DNA from: Meconema thalassinum
Taxonomy: Eukaryota > Arthropoda > Insecta > Orthoptera > Tettigoniidae
Length of the DNA stretch: 64,000 nt
Assembly (NCBI GenBank): GCA_946902985.2
Contig: OX336399.1
Location: forward strand, 159,278,411-159,342,410
Direction of reading: 5' to 3'
Below are positions 55,721 through 64,000 of the stretch, in pieces. Under the pieces are notes generated by a model, which was given only the letters and a program-made list of their open reading frames with translations, ran no database searches and was not told the DNA's origin. The translations under genes and the position numbers were made by a program. Each line of letters begins with the position of its first letter. Position 1 is the stretch's first letter.

Positions 55721-55879
55721 TGGCAGCAAAATGCTTACCGCCATGTTTGTAAGCAACAACAACACATTAAAATTCCAATCCAAAGTATTCTAAGGTTAAT
55801 GATTGACTCTCAACTCTTACTCTTACCTCTCTCTCCCACACCTATTCAAAAACAATATAATTTTATTTTTTTCCTAAAA

Positions 55880-56640
55880 AGTTGAATTGGGAAAATAGGC
55901 TATATGTTTAAACTAAAAATCATATAATGTTATATGTTAACTCCTACACCTACCTTTATCTCACCCTCAGTCCAAAAATAGTGTATTTTTCAATTTTTCC
56001 AAAAAATATTGGGAAAGTAGGCTATATGTTTAAACTAAAAATCCTAAAATGTCATATGTTAACTCTTACACCTACCTCTATCCCAATCTCAGTCCAAAAG
56101 TAGTGTATTTTTCAAATTTCTCAAACAATATTTGAAAAGTAGGCTATTTATTATGTTTAAACTAAAAATTCTAAAAAGTCACATGTTAACTCTTACACCT
56201 ACCTCTATTCCACTCTCAGTCCAAAATCAGTGTATTTATCAATTTTTTCCAAAACGATATTTTCAAAATGGACTATATTTCCAAAATTAGGAATTTTACA
56301 TAAATGTTTATTTGAAATAAACAAATGGGCCTTAAACCCTCTACCTACAAACCAAGTTTTCGGTCTCTAGGACAAAAAACAAAAATGTTCAATTTTGAAA
56401 GTATGCGATATTTTTTTTCAACTAATCATCCTAAAAAGTGTTATATAGGCTTAAAAGAATGGTTTTATGTCCATTATTTTTATAATATTTTTTTTTTATT
56501 TTTTTATTTCAATTTCAATTTTGAAATTCTTATAGTTTGGTAACTAGGAATGTTACAAAAAAGTTTGTTTGATGTAAATGAATGGTCTTTACCCCCTCTA
56601 CCCACAAACCAAGTCCCTAAGACAAAAAAAATAACAGTAG
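55880..56640 (+). repeat. ~125-bp tandem repeat and related A/T-rich sequence
   Basis: Three units with GTAGGCTATATGTTTAAAC, CCTACCTCTATCCCAATCTC and AGTGTATTTTTCAA at about 55895, 56020 and 56147. A related segment at 38620-38755 received the SINE at 38276. Confidence 0.65.
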
Positions 56641-57299
56641 GTTAGTAAGGAGAATTCTAACGCACCCCACCACTACTCCCGCTACCTTTTTGTAACATTC
56701 CTAGTTTGTGGAATACAACGCACCCAAGAACGAACTTCTACGGAAGTCCTGTTTCGAAATGCGAGCCTTTCACATTGTTGATTGTTTCGTTGTTTGTGTT
56801 GGAGATAACATTTTGAAACTTCACATACACACAAACAACATATCTCACTAACACATATTTAAATTTGGTTACTGTATCACAACGGCGTTGAGGGTTGTGA
56901 ATCTCTCAAGTCGACGTTTCACTCGAAACGTTGGTGACCATGTTCAAAACCCGCCAAAACCCGGTACTTTTTACATTACACCTGCCATAAACAATATTGA
57001 AATACGTTTCCAGTTACCTTTATCATCAAACAACGCAGAAATACACAAGGAAACTGGTGATGTTACTTGTTTCTCCATAGGCCTTTCGGTTATTTTGCTG
57101 TTTATCTCCAAACTGGGGTGCAGATAATTTCTGCACCGACAGTAGTGTACGTATACGGAAATTGTTTGTGTGCAGTCGGAAGTGATGTGACCCTGTGCAC
57201 ACCGTCCGCAACGGTGAGCACAGGCCCGGTTTTGTTGGTTAACATGGCCATATCGTTGACATCGCTGGCATACAATTGGTGTGAAGATGGAAACTTACC
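56640..57299. other. No recognised gene
   Basis: Left flank of the gypsy element. Short open frames only. Confidence 0.3.
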
Positions 57300-57491
57300 T
57301 ATTATGTTTTGAATAAAGCACATTATAGCTATTATGTTTTGAATAAATGATATTATAGCACTTTAATATGCACATACATCTCAATCTACATCTTAACTCA
57401 TTGAGCAAAATACAACTAACATCGTCACAGAGTAAAAACATATGTACACTCCGACCACGTTCCATAGAGGACATAAACCAGATACATAATA
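57300..57491 (-). repeat. Putative 3' LTR of the gypsy element
   Basis: On the minus strand it starts TATTATGTATCTGG directly after a purine tract (AAGTGGGGGAGAC) and ends CATAATA, giving a TATTATG/CATAATA inverted pair. A 30-bp direct duplication lies at its far end. The other LTR is outside the window, so the exact edges are provisional. Confidence 0.45.
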
Positions 57492-57536
57492 GTCTCCCCC
57501 ACTTATATAAAAACAAATAAAAGGAACTATTCATAT

Positions 57537-58861
57537 TTATTCGGGCACATAGTCTTGCAGATACTGAGGAGGTCGCCTGTCTCTGGCTGAACTTCTTAAA
57601 TAATTATCAGCAGATGGTGGAAGGCTGTTTCGATCAGGGCGTTCATCTGGTTGCAGGATGGTCTGCCTTGTATCATATGAAGTGTGGGTTGCAGGAGGAA
57701 TATCATCATTCTCTAGTCTTGACTGGTTTGGTGTTGGTATATATGGAACACCACGTACAGGAGGATTTGTTGGAGCAAAAGTGACATGCTTATATTTCTT
57801 TGGCACGAGAGTCGATAATAACTGGTCAACATGCCGCTTTAAAATTCGTCCGGAATCCAATTTCACATCGCAGTGGGGATGGCCGAGTTTAGTTAGTATA
57901 ACACCAAACTGCCAAATATCACGGTTTTTCTGGTGAATCCGGACTTGCACTCTCTCTCCCACTTTGAAAGAGCGAACAGGGGGTGAGAAACTGGATGTAG
58001 TCAAGCTCTTTTGGTTTGGAAGAAGAGCATCCAACCGGATACGTAGCCGACGTTTCAAATATAGTTCAGCTGGAGACTGTCCACATGCCAATGGCGTTGC
58101 TCTGTATTGAAACAAGTTGTTCTGTAACTTAGTCGATAATGGTGCTGGGTAATTTACAGCAGCACGAAGTCGTCTCTTCAAAGTTTGGATGTTTCTCTCG
58201 GCTAGCCCATTGGTTGCTGGGTGCCCTGGTGCAATATATTTCTGAAAAATCCCTCTCTCCTTGCAATAGGATCTGAATACATCACTCGTGAAGATAGTGG
58301 CATTATCTGACACAAGGACATTCGGGTACCCATGTACGGTAAACATATTGTCAAGCAGACTGATAGTACGGGTAGTTGCAGTGGATGGAGCGTCTTTCAC
58401 CATTCGGACTTCGACCCACTTGGATTTCGCGTCAACACACATCAAGAAATGGTGGTTATCAAATGGTCCCGCATAGTCAATGTGTATGCATTCCCAATTT
58501 TCTTCTGGTTCATCCCAGGGGTGAATTGGAGCTTTTGGTGGATTTGAACGAGTCTGCGCGGAATCTTCACAAGATTTGATAAGCTTCTCAATGTCTTTGT
58601 CTAATTGCGGCTAGTAGACATATCGTCTTGCTAACTGTTTTGTTTTCACGATGCCGAGGTATGTTAAATGTAACTCTTCAAAAAAAATCTTTGTAGTTTC
58701 TTTGGGATAACAATTCGGTCTTGACGGAATAGAATACCATTTTCAACTGTATATGGTTCATCCAAGGATTGAGTTTGAAGACGTTGCAGGGTGGTTCTAA
58801 GTTCTGGGTCTAACATAGTCTCATCACGGATAGTTTCGTATGTAATGGTTTCACTTGACAC
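57537..58861 (-). pseudogene. Gypsy integrase region
   Basis: Upstream block 58861-58660 (DPELRTTLQRLQTQSL, NGILFRQDRIVIP) is the linker to the integrase zinc finger; the HHCC domain is damaged by a stop (YVY then stop, then PQLDKDIEKLIKSC) and one Cys is lost. The core runs HIDYAGPFDNHHFLMCVDAK (first Asp), VLVSDNATIFTS (second Asp) and HPATNGLAERNIQTLK (Glu), so the DDE triad is intact. The C-terminal part (IWQFGVILTKLGHPHCDVKL, RILKRHVDQLL) is the K02A2.6-like gypsy tail, ending with RDRRPPQYLQDYV at a stop at 57537. The last 302 residues are open. Confidence 0.9.
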
Positions 58862-58869
58862 TTGAAGAA

Positions 58870-59531
58870 TCGTTTCAGCACAGAGTTGTGAATCTTCTGC
58901 ATTTATTGATGTTTCAATGTTTGGCGAGATAGATGCAACAGGGGCTCGGGATAGATATTCAACATTTTCGTTATCTTTCCCTTTTTCACTCTTACCGTGT
59001 AGTCAAACCCGGATAGAAACGATGCATATCTTAGAAGCCTTGCAGATGTCATTTGTGGCAGGCCCTTGTTCTGATGAAAAATACGAGACAGAGGTTCATT
59101 GTCTGTCACAAGAATGAAATTTCTTGAAAAAACATAGTTGTCGAAGTGTGTTGTGGTGAAAATTATTGCCAGCGCTTCCCGGTCAAGCCTACTGTAATTA
59201 CATTCTGCTGGTGTTAGGGCACGTGATGCATAGGGATGGGTCTTTCTTGGCCATCCATCTCATGACTTAATACTGCTCCAACACCAGTAGGACTGGCATC
59301 GGTTGACAAGATGATAGGCAGTGATGGATTGAATGGGGTAAGGACACGTTCACTACGTAACTCGGACTTGAGATTCAAGAAAGCTGCTTCACATGCTGCA
59401 TACCAGAAAAACCGTTCACCTTTCCGCAATAACTGCCGTAATGGGTGGGACTTCGTTGAAAAATTAGGAATGAACTTTGCGTAATAAGTCACCATACCAA
59501 GGAAGCGTTTTAACTGTTCTACTCGGGTCGT
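58870..59531 (-). pseudogene. Gypsy RT thumb and RNase H region
   Basis: Resumes after the inserted element with QLKRFLGMVTYYAKFIPNFS, then LRKGERFFWYAACEAAFLNL, ILSTDASPTGVGAVLSHEM (RNase H start, Asp in TDAS). A frameshift near 59230 precedes CNYSRLDREALAIIF and FILVTDNEPLSRIFHQNKG (VTDNEPL) and MTSARLLRYASFLSGFDYTV. The usual nADaLSR ending is degraded. Confidence 0.88.
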
Positions 59532-62170
59532 TGTTATTATAGCATAAGAGGGAGATAAATCATTATTATTTCCACTCCTATTCTTACTGCAGTATCCGTC
59601 TTAATCGCTCTTCGCATACACTTTTACTTTTCATTAAAAATTTTATTTCAATTAGGCTATCTTTCCTTCCACTCATCAATAATACTTCTTTCTTCACTAT
59701 ATAACCAACGCATAACTCTAATAAGACTCCATTACCTCTCTTCTCTTATGTAAAACATCTCCTCCTTTTCATATTTCTTTCAACTAACAGAACAAACCAA
59801 TAATCTCCACAGAAAATCTCAACAGATACTCATGGAATTAACAATATATATAAAATCACGGAATAAGAAAAACAAAAACAAAACAACATCAAAAAAGGAA
59901 CATAGAAAATGCATAGAGATCATAAAATAGGATAGTGTATGACACTCCTATATAGCACTCCTAGCAAGCGCCATTTTTATAACCTACAACTAATTCTAAT
60001 AGAACAGTAACATAATAACTTTGTAACCTCATGTTACAATTCACCCCCTAATGTGATTCTCATGTGAGAAGCACATGAGGATCACATTCATAAAATAACA
60101 TAAATGAAAATACAACACAATACATATACACTAAGATATCACACACAGTAAGATGCCTTATCAATTATCATTATTTACAGAAGGAAGTCGAGGTTGGCAT
60201 AAATCTTCACTGTTGTTAACTTGTCCACGTCTGGCATATGTTTCCAAAAAGCCACTTCTAAAATGCCTCCTCTCTCCCGAGTCACTTCCCAAATGGTCAA
60301 AATTCACTTCCTCAACCACCTCAGAAAGTAATGATGCGTCAGTCCCAATAACTGCCGGCTCCTTCTGTATTTGTTCCACAGACATCTCCCCTTGACTATC
60401 TGGTGTAAGGATCCCTGAAGTAGCAACTACATTTTCTGAATCCAACCCATCACCAAGCTGCAATCCACTTTCCAATATTAAATCTCGAAGCGCTAAAGAA
60501 ATGAGTTCATTTGATAAAGACATGCCATCTCCACACTTTTCATCATCTGCACTGCTCTTGTCGATGTTGCTACCATCTCGAATGTATAAATAATCATATC
60601 TATTAATATCCAGATTAAACACTTTCCACCCAATACTGTCATCATCGTATGTCAAATTTGCACCTTCCTCACAACTCACACTCGGAACACACGAAGACTC
60701 TCGTGAAACTTCAACCATATCATTCACAACATAATACCCATAATCATAACTACATTATTATCAAATGTATTGCGATACTGGTTGCAAACTGTTTCTCCAT
60801 CACTAACAGAATCCAAATTCATGATATCACTACTGAGAACTTCATCTTCATCCTCAAAATCACTCCCTTCCCCATTCTCATTCTTCCACTTTTCGTTCTT
60901 CCTGTTCACCTGTTTCTCCTTCTCCATTCTCCTTTCTTCCTCTACCTTCCATCTCGTCTTTCTCTTCATCCGCCATGTCATTCCGTACCTTGTACTTCTC
61001 ATCTTCCATCTCCACCGTACCTCTCTCCTTCCCTTCCTCATTTTTCTCTTCTTCTTTCTTGTCTCTCTCATACTATTCAACACATCCTTTCGCTTCATCC
61101 TACATCACATCTTTTTCATCCCCATCTTCCTTCTCCAACGCTTCTTCACCTTATCTTTTTCCAGTATGCTGTCTTCTTCATGACTCACTCTTGCACTTTC
61201 ACCCTCATCTTTAACCTCTTTTTCTTGGCTGCTATTGTCCTGCACATGACCAACTTCATCTGCTAGTAGTTTCTCTTCTTCAGTTTCTTCCATCTCACCT
61301 CCTCCGTTATCCATCTCTCTTTTCTTTTCTACCATGCCCTCTATCTCATCTTCTTCATTGTCCTCAGTTTTATCCTCCTCCACCATTTGACCTTGTTCTT
61401 CTTCACCTTGTTCTCTCTCTTGTCCGTCTTTCATTTCTTCTTCTCCGTTATCTGTTTCTCCTTTCCCTTCTACCTTGCCCTCTATCTCATCTTCTTCCTT
61501 GTCCTCAGTTTTATCCTCCTCCATTTCACCTTGTTCTCTCTCTTGTCCGTCTTTCATTTCTTCTTCGCGCCCCCCACCTCGTTGATACTTTTCTAGCTTC
61601 TTATTCCCTTCTTCATTTAGTTTTCTATCATTTCCTTCTATTTCAGCAACTGCAGCATCACATACTTCACATATTTTCTCCATTTGTACTTTCATTGAGT
61701 CTATCCACTCACATATCCGTTCACTCCGCGTATCAATGATGTCACTCCTCTTGGTCAACTGCTCCATGATCATTTGGAAATCACTAAGGTTCATCTCCCC
61801 CATTCGTGCTCCTCGTTGGTGCGTCATTATGTAACTGTTCAAATCTGTTCTGGGGTGTGGTAGTATTTGATTACCCTGAGGGACACATTTCCTTCACAAT
61901 TTCTCTTCACAATTCTTTCATATCTTCTCATGTATAACCAATAACCAAATCTCCAACACTAAATCTACTAGTATGGACTCCTCACAAGAAGTCAAAGATA
62001 TATATAAAACAAAATAGCATCAAAAAGAAGAACATCGAAAATGCATAGAGATCATAAAATAGGATAGTGTATGACACTCCTATATAGCACTCCTATCAAG
62101 CGCCATTTTTCTAACCTACAACTAATTCTAATAGAACAGTAACATAATAACATTGTAACCTTATGTTACA
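59532..62170 (-). mobile_element. Gag-only LTR retroelement inserted into the gypsy RT
   Basis: LTRs: 59532-60038 (TGTTATTATAGCATAAG ... CTCATGTTACA) and about 61856-62170 (TGTGGTAGTATTTG ... CTTATGTTACA). Their last ~140 bp are nearly identical (GATAGTGTATGACACTCCTA, AACCTACAACTAATTC), while the rest is diverged or of different length. A purine tract (TTAGGGGGTGAAT on the minus strand) abuts the 59532 LTR at 60039-60051. Possible 4-bp target duplication TCGT (59528) / GCGT (62171), one mismatch. The gypsy frame resumes across it. No RT or integrase is present, so it depends on another element. Confidence 0.75.
60161..61842 (-). pseudogene. Acidic coiled-coil gag-like protein of the inserted element
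   Basis: Begins 14 bp inside the 5' LTR boundary with HQRGARMGEMNLSDFQMIME, LTKRSDIIDTRSERICEWID and MEKICEVCDAA, a gag-like helical head. It continues with two ~45-residue tandem repeats rich in Glu (EEMKDGQEREQGEMEEDKTE, EEDEIEGKVE). The first open block is 61842-61105 (245 aa); 61098-60724 (KRK/EE-rich) and 60727-60161 (188 aa, DDSIGWKVFNLDIN, ISLALRDLILESGL) follow in other frames, so the protein was once ~560 residues. No zinc knuckle is visible. Composition is quite unlike the gypsy proteins around it. Confidence 0.6.
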
Positions 62171-62797
62171 GCGTCTCATTTTTTCATTGCTTTTAGGGCG
62201 TGGCATTTGTGACACAGCTTGAACTTTCTCTGGTGACTTGCGGATCTCATTATATGATACAATATGCCCTCGGTAGTCTATGTTTTCTTTGAAAAATGAG
62301 CATTTGCTTTTGTTCAAATGCAGATTATTTTTTGAAAGCCGTTCTAGACAGGCTATTAAGTTATTGGTGCACTCCTCCTTCGTTATACCATGTATTATGA
62401 TGTCGTCAAAATAAGCTTCAGCTTTTGGAAGACCATGAAGGATCTGTGATAATATCCTATTAAATTCTGAGGGGGCAGTTTTGATGCCAAAACTCAGTCG
62501 GTGCATCCTGAAGGTTCTTTTGTGAGTGGATATAGTTTGAATCATACTACCTTCTTCATCAACCTTCAGATGTAGATATGCCTTGTATAAGTCTAACTTG
62601 CAGAAAAATTTTGAGTTTCTAAGACTATGTAGAACATCATTAACTGGTCTTATGGGACGGTTTGTAGAAATCAACCTTGAATTTACTCCACATTTGTAGT
62701 CGACACATAAGCTAACTCCCCCATCCGGTTTTGGGATAACAAGAGGCGATCCCCAATCACTTAAAGCTGTGGGAGAAATAACTCCGTCTGATTCCAA
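62171..62797 (-). pseudogene. Gypsy reverse transcriptase, 5' part
   Basis: Open from 62797: SDWGSPLVIPKPDGGVSLC, VDYKCGVNSRL, FCKLDLYKAYLHLKVDE (first catalytic Asp), RLSFGIKTAPSEFNRIL and the YFDDIIIHG motif (second and third Asp) near 62402-62414, then FFKENIDYRGHIVSYNEIR. The frame runs into the inserted LTR element at PRPKSNEKMRR. Motif order is that of Ty3/gypsy RT. CVDYKCGVN replaces the usual CVDYR.LN, a mild deviation. Confidence 0.92.
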
Positions 62798-63465
62798 TGA
62801 AGCGAGGTCCTATTCGACGCGTTCCCGAAGAGCAAAAGGGACATCACGTTCACGATTGAAGACAGGTTTCACCCCCTCTCTGAGTTGCAGTTTTACTTCA
62901 ATATTGGGAACGCATCCAATTTTTTCTTCAAAGATTGTACTATACTGATGTAAAATATCCTGAATTGACTGCACTGAGTTGACAGATTCAGTGTGAAGTG
63001 ATTGATTTGTGTTTTTGTCAATTTCCTTCAGATCAAGGCCGAGGCCCCTGATCCAAACACGACCAAGCAATGCGGCATGGCCTTGCGGAACTACAAAAAG
63101 ATCTGCAACAATTTCTGTTCCTTTGTATGATACTGTGACAACAATTTTTCCTCTGGGTTTGATAACATGATCAGAATATGATCGAAAACAGACATTTGTT
63201 GGCTGCAATGGCAAACCAAGACCCAAGGTTGAACATTCGTTCTCTGGGATGAGTGAATATTTTGCTCCCGAGTCGACTTCAAATCTTTGTGATTTATTGT
63301 TGAGTTTAACAGTGATTCTTGTCCTACTTCAAAGAGATCTTCGATGCATTCCAGTTGTCCTATCCCGAAATTGGTTTCAGGGTGGTCATGCAAGTTGTCA
63401 TCTATATTCTCAGTTGCAATGTTGTGTGTATTTGACTGTTGCAGAAGTGTAGTGTAGTGATACAA
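62798..63465 (-). pseudogene. Gypsy protease and linker
   Basis: RITVKLNNKSQRFEVDSGA near 63330-63262 has the retropepsin active site DSGA with KYSLIP after it. VVTVSYKGTEIVADLFVVPQ and ALLGRVWIRGLGLDL (63226-63020) form the C-terminal protease strands (LLGR.W). The linker holds PNIEVKLQLREGVKPVFNRE, then PFALRERVE leading into RT. The frame switches near 63230 and 62800. Confidence 0.88.
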
Positions 63466-63515
63466 ACTTTTGCAACATGTCCCACTTTCCTACATGACCT
63501 ACATTTAAGAGAGTT

Positions 63516-64000
63516 TCAGTTTGTGCGACAATCTCTTGACCTGTGGTTTAAATTTCCACAATTCAGGCATAATCCAACAATACCTAGTGCTCTATAATTG
63601 ACAGAACTACGGCGGCCCCTGGACTGTGAACGTGAGTGAGAGCCTGGGCTAGGCTGTTGAACAAAACGTGAATCACTGCTATATTGATTCATACTTCGGT
63701 CATTATATGAACCTGTGGCTTTTGTTACTATGTTTGTGTCCTCTACAGTGTCTGACGGTGCAGTGAGCTGTTTTGACAGCTGATTACTCTCATACCGCGA
63801 TGCTTCCAGGGCTATAGCCTTCTTCAGATCATAAAATTTCGTGTCATTAGACTGGAGAAGTTTCTCTCTGATCCAATTATCTCGCAAGCCACGTATAAAT
63901 TGTGCACGAAGAAAAACATCCGCGATTGAAATTCTGGCGTCACATGTACACTGAATATAAAAGTCACAGTCTAGTAAGTGGCTTCTAAGAGTGGCAAAAA
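63516..64000 (-). pseudogene. Gypsy gag C-terminus with zinc knuckle
   Basis: IREKLLQSNDTKFYDLKKAI and EASRYESNQLSKQL precede a Ser/Arg/Gln-rich segment and a CCHC knuckle CLNCGNLNHRSRDC (CX2CX4HX4C) near 63560-63520. It is the typical end of gypsy gag, continuous with capsid sequence to the right edge (FLRAQFIRGLRDNWIREKLL). A second Cys-rich piece follows at 63500-63470. The element continues beyond the window. Confidence 0.9.

Noticed and set aside
55159..55752. 197-aa apparent membrane protein (LAFVLAF-type)
   Set aside because: Translation of the TTGGCTTTTGT array; no biological coding signal.
57067..57312. 81-aa frame left of the gypsy LTR
   Set aside because: Three overlapping frames are open here and none shows a family pattern.
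60649..61266. 205-aa Ser/His/Leu-rich frame and neighbours on the plus strand
   Set aside because: Antisense shadow of the acidic coiled-coil gag-like protein.

Overview
The window looks like accessory sequence from a large, repeat-rich arthropod genome. I found no convincing host gene and no bacterial organisation. The evidence is spliced-looking exons, tRNA-derived SINEs, RTE-type LINEs with short tandem tails, Ty3/gypsy retrotransposons, degenerate CCTAA/TTAGG motifs and Polinton-type gene families. A polyneopteran insect (orthopteran, phasmid or cockroach-like) is my best guess from the style of the SINEs, but I hold that loosely. Nearly everything interpretable is mobile-element DNA, mostly decayed.

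The dominant theme is one family of Polinton/Maverick-like (adintovirus-like) elements, present in at least four pieces. Their ends are long inverted repeats built from nested satellites: an outer part of ~65-bp units containing GTAGGCTATGG and TGACGTCA, and an inner part of ~175-bp units. Piece P1 (about 2280-8375) is an almost complete palindrome around a short core, with a DNA polymerase-associated fragment and a TATA promoter with exons. P2 (about 8500-15900) carries two FLYWCH-type genes, a BIR relic, a relic of a second conserved family and one end. P3 (about 29560-33900) carries a BIR-BIR-RING inhibitor-of-apoptosis gene, a small intact ORF, and the same promoter/exon module as P1 next to its end. 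P4 (about 44430-49400) carries a packaging ATPase fragment, a conserved Polinton protein, a DDE integrase with chromodomain and one end. P5 (54370-55720) is a possible fibre-like fragment next to a TTGGCTTTTGT array of the kind that adjoins the ends in P2 and P4.

Other layers, left to right: a gypsy-type coiled-coil gag cut by the window start (1-1693); a TTAA-flanked Kolobok-like DNA transposon inside the P1 end (6074-7324); three elements (10252, 16622, 20950) sharing hairpin termini but with different ~290-bp tandem cores, resembling Helentron-associated elements; a ~1.16-kb TTTA/TTAC microsatellite between two long inverted arms (22850-26140); tandem repeats at 27490-28856; an RTE LINE inside another repeat (33905-36845); a near-complete second RTE LINE (38876-42600) itself interrupted by a short element with an 11-bp target duplication; several SINEs with target duplications; a 1.24-kb-armed inverted repeat (51220-54370); and a gypsy element (57300 to the right edge) whose reverse transcriptase is split by a gag-only LTR element (59532-62170).

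The nesting gives a relative chronology: Polinton-like elements are old and broken, and were then hit by Kolobok-like, Helentron-like and SINE insertions. The most notable biology is the repeated association of IAP (BIR) sequence, FLYWCH genes and satellite-built ends with the Polinton-like genes.
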